The notes beneath the pieces were generated by a model. The model saw nothing but the letters and a program-made list of their open reading frames with translations, ran no database searches and was not told the DNA's origin. Source: an uncultured Bacilli bacterium (lineage in GTDB: Bacteria > Bacillota_I > Bacilli_A > RF39 > UBA660). From it: 37,566 nucleotides of DNA. Made by a program: the position numbers and the translations under genes. The stretch is from positions 1 through 37,566 of the forward strand of contig CAKORY010000010.1 in the NCBI GenBank assembly GCA_934101795.1, written 5' to 3'. Shown piece by piece: positions 23,444-32,700 of this stretch. Each line of letters opens with the position of its first letter. Position 1 is the stretch's first letter.

Positions 23444-23962
23444 TTAGAAGAACATAGCTGTCAAAATAAAGGCCACTACAATACCAATTAAGTCAGCAAT
23501 AAGACCCACAACCAAAGAATATCTTATTTTTTTAACTCCTATTGAGCCAAAATATAATGCCAAAACATAAATAGTGGTATCGGTACACCCTTGAAGTACA
23601 CTAGCAAGCCTTCCCGCATAAGAATCTGGTCCAAAATTTATAAATATATCATTCATAATAGCAAGAGAAGCAGTTCCTGAAATAGGTCTTAAAATAGCCA
23701 TAGGTAGAATATCAAGTGGTATGTCAAAATTCATTAAAAAGTTTTCAAAAACACTTAATATTTCATACACAAAATTACTATCCAAAAAAATATTTATAGC
23801 AAACACCATTGCAATAATATTTGGGAAAATATTAAAAGATATTTGCAGTCCTTCTTTAGCTCCATCCAAAAAGGCATCATAAATATTAACCTTCTTTACA
23901 AAACCATAAAAAACCACAAAAACAACAAAAAGAGGTATAACTACTTTAGATAAAGTATTCAA
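23444..23962 (-). CDS. spmB: Spore maturation protein B
   Basis: 172 aa from TTG at 23962 after GCGAGG, overlapping the TGA stop of spmA by 4 nt (translational coupling). It is an integral membrane protein with about four to five hydrophobic segments and conserved nucleoside-transporter-like 'gate' motifs: L-D-G-A-K-E-G-L-Q-I-S-F-N-I-F-P-N-I (about 32-49), L-R-P-I-S-G-T-A-S-L-A-I-M (about 90-102), and A-S-V-L-Q-G-C-T-D-T-T-I-Y-V (about 120-133). SpmA and SpmB are needed for normal dehydration of the spore core in Bacillus and Clostridium. The length matches the family. Confidence 0.93.
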   Translation of the reverse strand: MNTLSKVVIPLFVVFVVFYGFVKKVNIYDAFLDGAKEGLQISFNIFPNIIAMVFAINIFLDSNFVYEILSVFENFLMNFDIPLDILPMAILRPISGTASLAIMNDIFINFGPDSYAGRLASVLQGCTDTTIYVLALYFGSIGVKKIRYSLVVGLIADLIGIVVAFILTAMFF

Positions 23963-24540
23963 TTGTTTCCTCGCTTTCTAATAAAATAATCAATTGTAAC
24001 AGCCCCAATACAAGAACAAAACGTTGCAATAGCACCTGGCAATATAATCTCTGATGGATTTACAGAACCATGGGCAATTCTAAGAGCTAAAACTGTCGTT
24101 GGAACAATTGTAACACCGGCAGTATTTAAAACCAAAAACGTAATCATTGGCACACTTGCAGTATCCTTTTTATCATTTATTTTTTGTAGTTCTGTCATAG
24201 CCTTAAGTCCGAAAGGAGTCGCTGCACTACCAAGTCCCATCATATTAGCTGCAATATTTGAAGCAATAAAGCCTAATGCAGGATTATCTTTTGGAACACT
24301 TGGAAAAAGTTTAGATAAAATGGGCTCAAGAATTTTAGCAAATTTTTTTAGCATTCCTGCATCTTCAGCAATTTTCATAATGCCACTCCACAAAACAATA
24401 ACAGGAAATATAGATAGCATTAACTCTAAAGCATCTGCTCCATTAGTTAGAATGCTTTCATTTATAACAGAAATATTACCAGTTAAAAATGAATAAACTA
24501 TACCCACAATAATTAAAAAAAACCAAATATAACTTACCAT
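23959..24540 (-). CDS. spmA: Spore maturation protein A
   Basis: 193 aa from ATG at 24540, 7 nt after AGAGGTGGCT. A GTG at 24549 lies inside the ribosome site. It is an integral membrane protein with the SpmA gate motifs: F-P-V-I-V-L-W-S-G-I-M-K-I-A-E-D-A-G (about 45-62), N-M-M-G-L-G-S-A-A-T-P-F-G-L-K-A-M (about 96-112), and T-T-V-L-A-L-R (about 149-155). It overlaps dacB by 7 nt and spmB by 4 nt, a tightly coupled three-gene sporulation operon. A decayed partial copy lies at 28249-28632. Confidence 0.94.
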   Translation of the reverse strand: MVSYIWFFLIIVGIVYSFLTGNISVINESILTNGADALELMLSIFPVIVLWSGIMKIAEDAGMLKKFAKILEPILSKLFPSVPKDNPALGFIASNIAANMMGLGSAATPFGLKAMTELQKINDKKDTASVPMITFLVLNTAGVTIVPTTVLALRIAHGSVNPSEIILPGAIATFCSCIGAVTIDYFIRKRGNN

Positions 24541-25607
24541 CCTAGCCACCTCTTTAATTTATCCCAAAAACTTAAGTTTTCTTTTTGTTTTTTTACTTCA
24601 ACATATATTTTTTCTTTTCTAACCAATTTTCCATTTAATTTAACGTTTACAAAACCTGCAACATCACCCGAAGAATATTTTTTTCCATTAAAAAGTTCAT
24701 AACTAACATCTATTTTATCATTTTTACTTTTAACACTTATATAAATATCTTCATCTAAATATAAAGTATCATCCTTATAAACTTTTTCATTTTTAATTTT
24801 TATATTATTTCTATCTAAAACTTTAATAGCCTCATAATTTCTAAATATTTCTTCATACATATTTCTATGATCACTAAAATCATTACCATCATTTAAAGTA
24901 ACAACTACTACATTTATATTATTTCTAGCCCCTGTTGTAACAAGTGTCCTTCTAGCTTTTTCTGTAAAACCAGTTTTTCCACCTGTTATATAATCTTCAC
25001 TATGCAATAGTTTATTTTTATTAGTCCAACTATAAGTTTTTTGACTTGATTTTGAAATATATTTCTTTGTACTAAATATCTCTCTAAAAGTAGCATTATT
25101 CATTGTATATTTAGTTAAAATTGCCATATCTCTAGCAGTTGAATGGTTAGCACTTCCATCATTTTCCTCAAGACCATGGCTATTAACAAAATAACTATTA
25201 CTCATACCTATTTTACTTGCCATTTCATTCATAAGATGTACAAACCCTTCCATAGAACCAGCAACATTCTTAGCAAGAACCACCGCAGCATCATTACCAC
25301 TCCTAAGCATAAGCCCATAAAGTAAATCTTTAATAGTTATCTTTTCCCCTACATTAATATATATAGCACTTCCATAAGCTTTTAAAACTTCTTCACCAAC
25401 TACAACTTCTCTTTCAATATCAATGTTTTCTATAGTAACAATTGCGGTCATAATTTTGGTAATACTAGCAATAAGTCTTTTTTGATCAGCATTATACTCA
25501 TAATATACGATATCGTTATCTAAATCCATTGCTATCATACTAGATGCACTCATCCCAAATACTTTAAAAGGAACAAGAAGTAATATTAAAAACACTACTT
25601 TTTTCAT
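24534..25607 (-). CDS. dacB: Sporulation-type D-alanyl-D-alanine carboxypeptidase (DacB/DacF, S11)
   Basis: 357 aa with an N-terminal signal sequence (about 1-18). The S11 penicillin-binding active site is complete: S48-I-T-K51, S-G-N (103-105) and K-T-G (211-213). A C-terminal beta domain (about 265-335) and a final amphipathic helix F-W-D-K-L-K-R-W-L-G-W for membrane attachment follow, as in low-molecular-weight PBPs. It trims stem peptides of cell-wall or spore-cortex peptidoglycan. Clustering with spmA-spmB mirrors Bacillus dacB-spmA-spmB. The ribosome site is GGGGGA. Upstream, CATAATCT fits the sigma-E -10 pattern CATAnnnT, only suggestive in such AT-rich DNA. A pseudogene copy lies at 28626-29688. 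Confidence 0.93.
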   Translation of the reverse strand: MKKVVFLILLLVPFKVFGMSASSMIAMDLDNDIVYYEYNADQKRLIASITKIMTAIVTIENIDIEREVVVGEEVLKAYGSAIYINVGEKITIKDLLYGLMLRSGNDAAVVLAKNVAGSMEGFVHLMNEMASKIGMSNSYFVNSHGLEENDGSANHSTARDMAILTKYTMNNATFREIFSTKKYISKSSQKTYSWTNKNKLLHSEDYITGGKTGFTEKARRTLVTTGARNNINVVVVTLNDGNDFSDHRNMYEEIFRNYEAIKVLDRNNIKIKNEKVYKDDTLYLDEDIYISVKSKNDKIDVSYELFNGKKYSSGDVAGFVNVKLNGKLVRKEKIYVEVKKQKENLSFWDKLKRWLGW

Positions 25608-25709
25608 AAATATCCCCCAATAAAGATTATGAACAAATACATTAAAATACTACTAAATTATCAAAAGAAAAAGAACCATTATACAAATGATTCCTTCATA
25701 ATACCAAAA

Positions 25710-26360
25710 TTATCTAGTTCTAACTAAAGTATTAGCTTTTCTTGAACTTGAAAGTGCGTAACAATACATATCGTTTTCTGTGACATAATCTTCAGAAAAA
25801 TTATCATCATTAAAACCTTTTTTAAATTCCTTAAGTTCACTTATTTTTTGACTTATATCCTTATCATAAATACTACCAAATATTCCAACAGTTATATTTT
25901 GTCCCTTATTATGTAATTGTTCCCAATTTTTAATATAAGATATATCGTAAGGATTTTGTGTAATAAATCTATTAATAAATGACGTATCAAGAAACTCTAA
26001 ATTATTAACACCATTTTTATTTTTCACCACAACAGGTATTCCTTCATAAACAGTAAAAGTAGCTTTAATTAAATCTCCTTTTGCTTTATCTACTCCATCA
26101 GTATACGGTGTTATCATAGTCATATTCGAATCTAATGCTATAGAGTCAAATATACCTTTATCAACTTCTACAGTTTTACCACTAATTTTAGGATATACAT
26201 CCAAATACTCAACAAAAGAATTATAATGATTTCTCAAATTTTTACGAGCTATAATCCACTCACTAAACTCCCTTATAAATTCTTCTGAATTAATATCAAC
26301 ATGATTTACACCTGTAGCACTTTTAAATTGTTCAATTAATTTACTTAAATATTCTCCCAT
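25710..26360 (-). CDS. Hypothetical protein (216 aa) behind a terminator-containing leader
   Basis: 216 aa starting MGEYLSKLIEQFKSATGVNH, with TAGGGGGCC as ribosome site. It is soluble, with no signal or membrane segment. It is predicted mixed alpha/beta, with a helical first third (about 1-50, R-K-N-L-R-N-H-Y-N-S-F-V-E-Y-L) and a central strand-rich part (about 65-130, including T-P-Y-T-D-G-V and Y-E-G-I-P-V-V-V-K-N-K). I do not recognise a family. It sits between dacB and the divergent A-B pair, the position occupied by the 1146-aa gene in the second duplicated unit. I see no similarity between the two. Expression probably depends on read-through of the leader terminator at 26413-26440. Confidence 0.65.
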   Translation of the reverse strand: MGEYLSKLIEQFKSATGVNHVDINSEEFIREFSEWIIARKNLRNHYNSFVEYLDVYPKISGKTVEVDKGIFDSIALDSNMTMITPYTDGVDKAKGDLIKATFTVYEGIPVVVKNKNGVNNLEFLDTSFINRFITQNPYDISYIKNWEQLHNKGQNITVGIFGSIYDKDISQKISELKEFKKGFNDDNFSEDYVTENDMYCYALSSSRKANTLVRTR

Positions 26361-26412
26361 ATATAAGGCCCCCTAAACTTTAAATTAATATCAATTGATT
26401 GGTTTATCCCCC

Positions 26413-26440
26413 AAAAAACTCATTGCAAAGGCAATGAGTT
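26413..26440 (-). terminator. Strong hairpin terminator in the leader of the 216-aa gene
   Basis: The minus strand reads AACTCATTGC, loop CTTT, GCAATGAGTT and a T run: a perfect 10-bp stem (26431-26440 with 26417-26426), 53 nt before the ATG at 26360. Confidence 0.88.
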
Positions 26441-26487
26441 CGTTAAATATTCAAAATTGTTCAACAACCCCCATTGATTCACAACGA
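26413..26487 (-). promoter_or_regulatory. Candidate attenuator/riboswitch-like leader
   Basis: From the predicted start near 26487 to the terminator is about 75 nt. The first bases TCGTT (26483-26487) can pair with AACGA (26440-26444) immediately before the terminator stem, closing a roughly 38-nt loop region containing CAATGGGGG. The CAATG there could instead pair with CATTG of the terminator arm, a possible anti-terminator. No known riboswitch class is recognised. Confidence 0.4.
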
Positions 26488-26492
26488 TTAAA

Positions 26493-26521
26493 ATAATATC
26501 ACATTTTAACACAAATGTCAA
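26493..26521 (-). promoter_or_regulatory. Promoter of the 216-aa gene leader
   Basis: Minus strand -35 TTGACA (26516-26521), 17-bp spacer, -10 TATTAT (26493-26498). Confidence 0.85.
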
Positions 26522-26587
26522 TAAAAAAGTTTATTTTTTCTATCAATTAGAACTATTTTTTAACAATATTTAATAGATAAAATAATA

Positions 26588-26616
26588 TTGTAAATAAAAC
26601 ATATCCATGATAAAAT
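26588..26616 (+). promoter_or_regulatory. Promoter of the A-B gene pair
   Basis: -35 TTGTAA (26588-26593), 17-bp spacer ending in ATATCCATGA, -10 TAAAAT (26611-26616). The same elements, with a 16-bp spacer, precede the second copy at 33248-33275, so the pair of promoters supports itself by conservation. Confidence 0.75.
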
Positions 26617-26644
26617 AAAATTATTAAGAAATTCAGGTGGTTAT

Positions 26645-27460
26645 ATGCAAATAGCTTATATATATTATCTAGAAAAACTAAAGCACGAAATTCTAGATGT
26701 TATGGAAGTTGATAAATCAGAAAATATAGATCCAATTTTAGTAACAGAATTTAAAAAATCTATAAAGAATATCACGCCAGAATATTGGAATAAAATTAAA
26801 GATTTATTCGTGCAAAATATAGAATTTACTTATTCATATGATGAACAAATGGCTTTTACAATACTTGCATCAAAATTAGGGCTTGAATTTCTAAGTAAAA
26901 AACCAGAATACTGTGGAGAACTTGCAAGCATACTTCCGTTAACACAAAAATCTCCATTAAATTACAGTAGTTACGCTCAAATATTTTTAAAACCACAAAT
27001 CTATGAACTTATTGTATCAACAGTTGAAAACAATAATATTACTAGCTATTTTGAATTATTTCAAATAATATTAACTAAAATAACAAGCGCAAACCTTTCA
27101 GAAGAAGATCACAACTTTATATTAAAACTACTATATAGATTTAATGACCAAACATATACTATATTAATAGAAGAAAATGATACATTAGATGAAATTTATA
27201 ATAAGCTATACTTAAATATGAAAAAAATTAATCAAAAAGGATTAATATATAGTTATGATTCTTTTAGAAAATTAGCTATATTACTAAATATCATCTATGA
27301 AAATAACGAAGAAAAATGTAAAGAACTAAAAAAAAGAATAGTAGAAATAGAAAAAGAAAACTACACTACAGAAACAATAATACACCTGATATTAAAAGAA
27401 TTAGAAACTTTTCAAAAAATAATAACATTAACAAGGGGGAAACAAAATGGCCTACATTAG
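26645..27460 (+). CDS. Hypothetical helical protein A (first gene of the A-B pair)
   Basis: 271 aa starting MQIAYIYYLEKLKHEIL, with CAGGTGG as ribosome site. It is predicted almost entirely helical and cytoplasmic. A conserved core, I-T-P-E-Y-W-N-K-I-K-D-L-F and Y-S-Y-D-E-Q-M-A-F-T-I-L-A-S-K-L-G-L-E-F-L (about 45-85), is shared with the frameshifted copy at 33303. The segment 'xFTILxxKLGxxFLS' also recurs in gene B, so A and B are distant paralogues. No known family is recognised. The end overlaps the start of B by 14 nt, so they are translationally coupled. Divergent from the 216-aa gene. Confidence 0.7.
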   Translation: MQIAYIYYLEKLKHEILDVMEVDKSENIDPILVTEFKKSIKNITPEYWNKIKDLFVQNIEFTYSYDEQMAFTILASKLGLEFLSKKPEYCGELASILPLTQKSPLNYSSYAQIFLKPQIYELIVSTVENNNITSYFELFQIILTKITSANLSEEDHNFILKLLYRFNDQTYTILIEENDTLDEIYNKLYLNMKKINQKGLIYSYDSFRKLAILLNIIYENNEEKCKELKKRIVEIEKENYTTETIIHLILKELETFQKIITLTRGKQNGLH

Positions 27461-28238
27461 AGAATTTACATCTTTCAGTAGTAATATAGTAAGGTTAAAA
27501 AACTATGTTAATAAAAATTATCAAAGTGATAAAGATAATGAACTATACCTAATTATGTTTAATTCAACAATTAACAATTATCCAAACAAAAACTGGTCAT
27601 CTATAGAAAATGACTTTTTTAACAAAATACCAAAAGATGACATAAATTTAACATTAATTTTTACAATTCTTTCTTACAAATTAGGAAATAGTTTTTTATC
27701 ATTACCTGAAATAGTACAAAGAGATTTAATTGATGCCCTAATTATAAACAAAATAAATGCATATAAATTTGCAAAACATGCAACATTTTTAATAAGTCCA
27801 GAATTATTAAAACAAACTTTATATGCCTATAAAAATCATTTGATTAAACCAAGACACATTTATAAAATAATATATGATAACTTCGGTTTAACTAATCTAG
27901 ATGCACATAAACTTGAAGATATATTATCAATAATTAACAAATTTATTAAAGAACATGAAATAAGAATATTTAATGGAAACTATTATTTCTTTAACATATA
28001 TAAATGTTTAAGAAAATTAATTACTTTAGAATTTTATCCAGATGATACATCAGTTATTGAATTAATACCTTTATTTAACACAATACCAGATGAAGAATTA
28101 AAACAAAGAATTCAAAAAGATTTTGAAAATATTGAAAAAAGTGACAAACCATTAATCGAAAAAATCGAAGATGCCATAATTGTTTCTCATCACTATAGCT
28201 ATGACTTACCACTTGCCCAAAAGAAAAGAGACAAATAG
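27447..28238 (+). CDS. Hypothetical helical protein B (second gene of the A-B pair)
   Basis: 263 aa starting MAYIREFTSFSSNIVRLKN, behind AAGGGGG inside the end of gene A. It is predicted all-helical, without signal or membrane segment. It shares I-F-T-I-L-S-Y-K-L-G-N-S-F-L (about 70-83) with gene A. The C-terminal 130 residues, from P-R-H-I-Y-K-I-I-Y-D-N-F to the end, are nearly identical to the second copy ending at 34420: 6 base differences in 404 bp, only one of them amino-acid changing (Gly to Asp). No recognised family. Just after its stop codon the sequence jumps into a remnant of spmB, the junction of a tandem duplication. Confidence 0.7.
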   Translation: MAYIREFTSFSSNIVRLKNYVNKNYQSDKDNELYLIMFNSTINNYPNKNWSSIENDFFNKIPKDDINLTLIFTILSYKLGNSFLSLPEIVQRDLIDALIINKINAYKFAKHATFLISPELLKQTLYAYKNHLIKPRHIYKIIYDNFGLTNLDAHKLEDILSIINKFIKEHEIRIFNGNYYFFNIYKCLRKLITLEFYPDDTSVIELIPLFNTIPDEELKQRIQKDFENIEKSDKPLIEKIEDAIIVSHHYSYDLPLAQKKRDK

Positions 28239-28246
28239 TCTCTAGT
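27843..28246 (+). repeat. Near-identical 404-bp tract, copy 1 (3' end of B)
   Basis: Matches 34025-34428 with 6 substitutions and no indels (my count by eye), although the sequence immediately upstream in the same gene is much more diverged. Confidence 0.88.
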
Positions 28247-28248
28247 CA

Positions 28249-28632
28249 TTGAAGTACACTAGCAGTATCTTTTTTATCATTTATTTTTTGCAGTTCTGTC
28301 ATAGCCTTAAGTCCAAAAGGTGTTGCAGCACTACCCAGCCCCATCATATTAGCAGCTATATTGGAAGCAATGAAACCTAAAGCAGGATTATCCTTTGGAA
28401 CACTTGGAAAAAGCTTAGATAAAATAGGCTCCAGTATTTTAGCAAACTTTTTAAGCATTCCCGCTTCTTCAGCACTTTTCATAATGTCACTCTACAAGAC
28501 AATAACAGGAAATATAGATAGCATTAACGCTCCATTAGTTAGAATGCTTTCATTTATAACAGGAATATTACAAGTTAAAAATGAATAAACTATACCAACA
28601 ACAATTAAGAAAAACCAAATATAACTTACAAC
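28249..28632 (-). pseudogene. spmA': spmA' pseudogene (with a 16-bp spmB remnant)
   Basis: This is a second, decayed copy of spmA. Relative to the intact gene the start codon is lost (ATG to GTT at 28630-28632), 12 bp encoding four residues after N-G-A are deleted, and a Trp codon is now a stop (TGG to TAG, in V-L-W-S). The 3' part is missing: the frame runs into the spmB remnant and ends after D-T-A-S-V-L-Q. The middle stretch G-M-L-K-K-F through I-N-D-K-K-D-T-A-S is still identical in protein, with mostly synonymous base changes. Several independent lesions make it non-functional. Confidence 0.93.
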
Positions 28633-29688
28633 CCTAACCACCTCTTCAGTTTATCCCAAAAACTTAAATGCTCTTTTTGTTTTTTTACTTCAACATATAT
28701 TTTTTCTTTTCTAACCAATTTTCCAGTTAATTTAACATTAACGAAACCTGCAACATCACCAGAAGAATACTTTTTTTCATCATAAAGCTCATAACTAACA
28801 TCTATCTTATCATTTTTATTTTTAACACTTACATAAATATCCTCATCTAAATACAAGCTATCATCTTTATAAACTTTTTCATTCTTTATTTTTATATTAT
28901 TTTTATCTAAAACTTTAATAGCTTCATAATTTCTAAATATTCCTTCATACATACTGCGATGATCACCAAAATCATTTCCATCATTTAAAGTAACAACCAC
29001 TACATTTGTATTATTTCTAGAACCTGTAGTAACAAGGGGCCTTCTAGCTTTTTCCGTAAACCAAGTTTTACCACCTGTTATATAATCTTCACTATGCAAA
29101 AGTTTATTTTTATTAGTCCAACTATAAATTTTTTGACTTGATTTAGCAACATGTTTTTTAGTACCAAATATTTCTCTAAAAGTAGCATTATTCATAGAAT
29201 ATTTAGTTAAAATTACTATATCTCTAGCAGTTGAATGGTTAGCACTTCCATCATTTTCTTCCAGACCATGACTATTAACAAAATGACTATTATTCATACC
29301 TATTTTACTTGCCATTGTTAGCAAAACCTTCCATAGAACCAGCAACATTCTTAGCAAGTACTACCGCAGCATCATTACCACTTCTCATGATTAGACCATA
29401 AAGTAAATCTTTAATGGTTATTTTCTCCCCAACATTAATATATATAGCATTTCCATAAGCTTTCAAAATCTCTTCACCAACAGTTACTTCTTTATTAATA
29501 TCAACATTTTCTATAGTAACAATTGCTGTCATAATTTTAGTAATACTAGCAATAAGTCTTTTTTGATCAGCATTATACTCATAATATACAACATCATTAT
29601 CTAAATCCATTGCTATCATACTAGATGCACTCATCCCAAGTACTTTAAAAGGCACAAGGAGTAACACTAAAAACACTACCTTTTTCAG
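28626..29688 (-). pseudogene. dacB': dacB' pseudogene
   Basis: A decayed copy of dacB. The start ATG is CTG (29686-29688). A deletion of about 11 bp near 29316 shifts the frame (the intact gene reads G-F-V-H-L-M-N-E-M-A there), splitting it into an N-terminal part with S-I-T-K and S-G-N and a C-terminal part. The third active-site motif K-T-G is K-T-W. Most other differences from dacB are synonymous, and the C-terminal amphipathic helix is kept. It could not make an active carboxypeptidase. Confidence 0.93.
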
Positions 29689-29740
29689 AAATATCCCTCT
29701 ATAAAGAATATGTCACAAAGAAAAAAAATATTAACATTAC

Positions 29741-32700
29741 TTAATACCTTACTTTCTTTCTTGTATTTTCTTTTAAACCAAGCACTTTATTATAAATATC
29801 TATATCATTTTCTTCTAGCTTACAACTAATATTTTTACCTAAACTAATTTGTTGAATAGCCAAATTAATTTGAATTTTTATATAATCTACTAAATTTCCA
29901 CAAATAATATCATATATTTCTAAAATATCATCAACATATCTAAATATAATAGCAAAATTAGCATTCATCACAATCTTTAAATTCTCTATTCCATAAAACT
30001 CATCCAATTCTTCAAAAAAAGTATCATATTCAAAATCTTCAAAATCACTATATTGTTTTTTTAAATACTCAAGTCCAATTATATTTTGATAATAAGAATA
30101 AGGAAAATAATTTTTATCACACACTAAATAATCATCATAAAACTCTTTATTTTCATTTTCTTTTACATTTAAATTAATTTCCAAAATAGATTGTTTTCTT
30201 GAATCATTTAGATATATATAACCATTATCTTTTAAATATACAGGATTAACATCTTTAGGCAAATTCTTTTCAATTAAATCAGCAATATCATTATACCCAA
30301 GACCTACATTAACTTTAATAATACTATGATCTATCATAACTAATTTTTTGGATGCTTCTCTATAAGCTTTTAGAATTTTAGTTAAAATACTTTTATCTTC
30401 ATAATCTAATACTCTATAAGGAACTTCAATATTATCAAAACATATTACATTATCATCTCTCCAGATCCAGCTTTGAGCTAAAATTGCCCCCTCATCATTT
30501 CTAACTACAAATAATCTCCCATTTTGTTTAGTCATACTATGTATCATACAAGTCTCAGCAATATCATCAAGGGTTTGACAACAATCAGTTAAATCCCCAA
30601 TTCCAAGAGGAAGAGGATCATCTAACCTAGTTATTTCATAATTTATATTTCCAACATTTCCTACAATTCTTGGAATAGTGCTATATATTCTTTTTTTTCC
30701 TTCTTCATAAATTTTTTCAAGTTCTTCCATATCATCTGGATCTAAAGTCGCTTTACTTGCAATATCAAGCAATTGTTCATTTCCAAAATTAACTTCATAT
30801 TTATTTTTATCTACAAAACTACAAGCAATCTCCCAGGTTAATTTTCTATTTTTATTAAAAATTTGTATTTTCTTAAAAGCTTTTTGAATTGGCACAATAT
30901 ACTGTGCTTCCCTAGCATCAAACAATTTATCCCAATGAGCTAATAAAAATTCATAAAAATCCTTATTATATGTAAGTTTCATACCTCCAAAAATTCGATG
31001 AACATCATCCGGCGACAATAATTTAAGTACCTTAAAATTACCCATAATACACCGTACTCTTGCACTAAACTTCGGATATTTTTGGGGATCAAAAGTTAGT
31101 TTATAAGTACCACCAGAATACTCATATATTGTTGGTCCAGAAAAGCCTTCTTCTAAAGCTAATCTTCTTAAATCAGGATTGACTTTATATTCAAAAGGTT
31201 TTGTCAAAATATCTACTTTACTACATTTAATTTGATTTGGTAGTAATGAAAAATATTGATATAACCATTGAAATCCATGAGGATCTTTATCAAAAATGCC
31301 AAAAATATAAGCCATTTTCAAAATTCCAGATTTTCTTTCTTCATTATCAAAAATTCCAAGTTTTATTAACTTTTTCCACCAAGAAGTACTATTCAAAAAT
31401 TTATCAATATCTGCATCTAAAGTCAAATTAGATACAACAGCAAAAGCAGGAAAGAACTTTTTATTGGTTTTAATCCACCAATTTCCCAGTAATTTAGCCT
31501 GATAAGATTTAATACATTCATCAACTACTTCTGCATATTTTACTCCAATGCGAAAATCTTTAAACACTTGAAAAGCTAAATCAATTTCATCTCTATATGT
31601 AGAATATGTATAACATCTTTTAAACATTCCCTGAACATCTTTTCCATCCAAATATTTAAGCCACTCTGGATGTCCCTTCAAAAAATCAAATGTTAAAGTA
31701 TTATCTTTGCCATAGAAATATTCCTTAAGTTCCTCCGAAGCATCATCACTAAGCACTAAATCTGAATATTTTTTCTTAAAGAACTCTGGCAAATCTTCTA
31801 ATTTGTATTTATCTCCATCATAAAGAGCTCCAGCTAATCTTTGTTCAATATATTTAACTTCATCTATGAATTCTAAATTATCATAAAAATCCAAATTATG
31901 ATTTTTAAAAATAATAAGCAAAGAGTTACCAAAAACACTAGCTAATCTCAAAAACTTAAATTTTCCTTCTTTTATAATAAAATTCTTGACATCATCCATT
32001 CCAATATTAAATAACACCAAAATATTTTTATCAAGTAATAATTCAAGTAACTCAGGATATTCTCTTAAATCATTTAATGTCATAATTTTTCGATAAAACT
32101 TATCTTTTAGCCAATTTTTTTCTTTACTGCTAACATTTAATCCATCAAAATCTAGTTCTAACTCAGGATGTAGTCTCATAAAATCATCATCTTGTAAAAA
32201 AACTTCTATTTGTTCAGGTAATATCATATCCAAACTTATAAGATTTTTATAAATTTTTTCCTTAAATCTAATCTCTACCTCTTTAAAGTCATCAAAATTA
32301 ACCCCCGAAAAATCAAAAATTTTATTAACATGATTAGAATAGTATTTGACAAAGAGCTCTAATATTTTTTCATTTGCATATTTTTTATTTACTAAGAGCC
32401 ATAAATTATACACAGTTTTATCAATAAGTATATTAAAAGGTCTCATAACCATCAATAAATCTTTGCTTTTTAAATATTCAATATACTCAGGATGCCCATA
32501 CAAATCACTTGCGGATAATTCCCCATCATAAAACTTTTTCCTGAGTTCATACGGAGCACTATTCCGAATAAACAAATCAGGATATTTCTTAAAAAAATCT
32601 CCATGTACATGTTCATAATTACATGATAAACTGAATTTTCTATTCTTTTTAATTTCTCTTATTTCTTCCACTACATAATCTCTAGCCTCATCATAGTTTT

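Larger units (their letters stand above)
23591..28246. repeat. Tandem duplication, unit 1 (spmB 3' part - spmA - dacB - ... - A - B)
   Basis: This unit is homologous to 28249-34428 in three blocks: spmA/dacB (about 24161-25635 against 28265-29712), the A-B promoter and genes (26588-28246 against 33248-34428), and a 16-bp spmB remnant (23591-23606 against 28249-28264). The middle gene differs between units. Confidence 0.85.

Noticed and set aside
23959..23962. Possible use of TGA as tryptophan (Mycoplasma code)
   Set aside because: TGA ends spmA at the expected family length and Trp residues are encoded by TGG throughout; the standard bacterial code applies.
28361..28588. Plus-strand open frame over spmA'
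   Set aside because: It is antisense to recognisable spmA-derived sequence and has no ribosome site.
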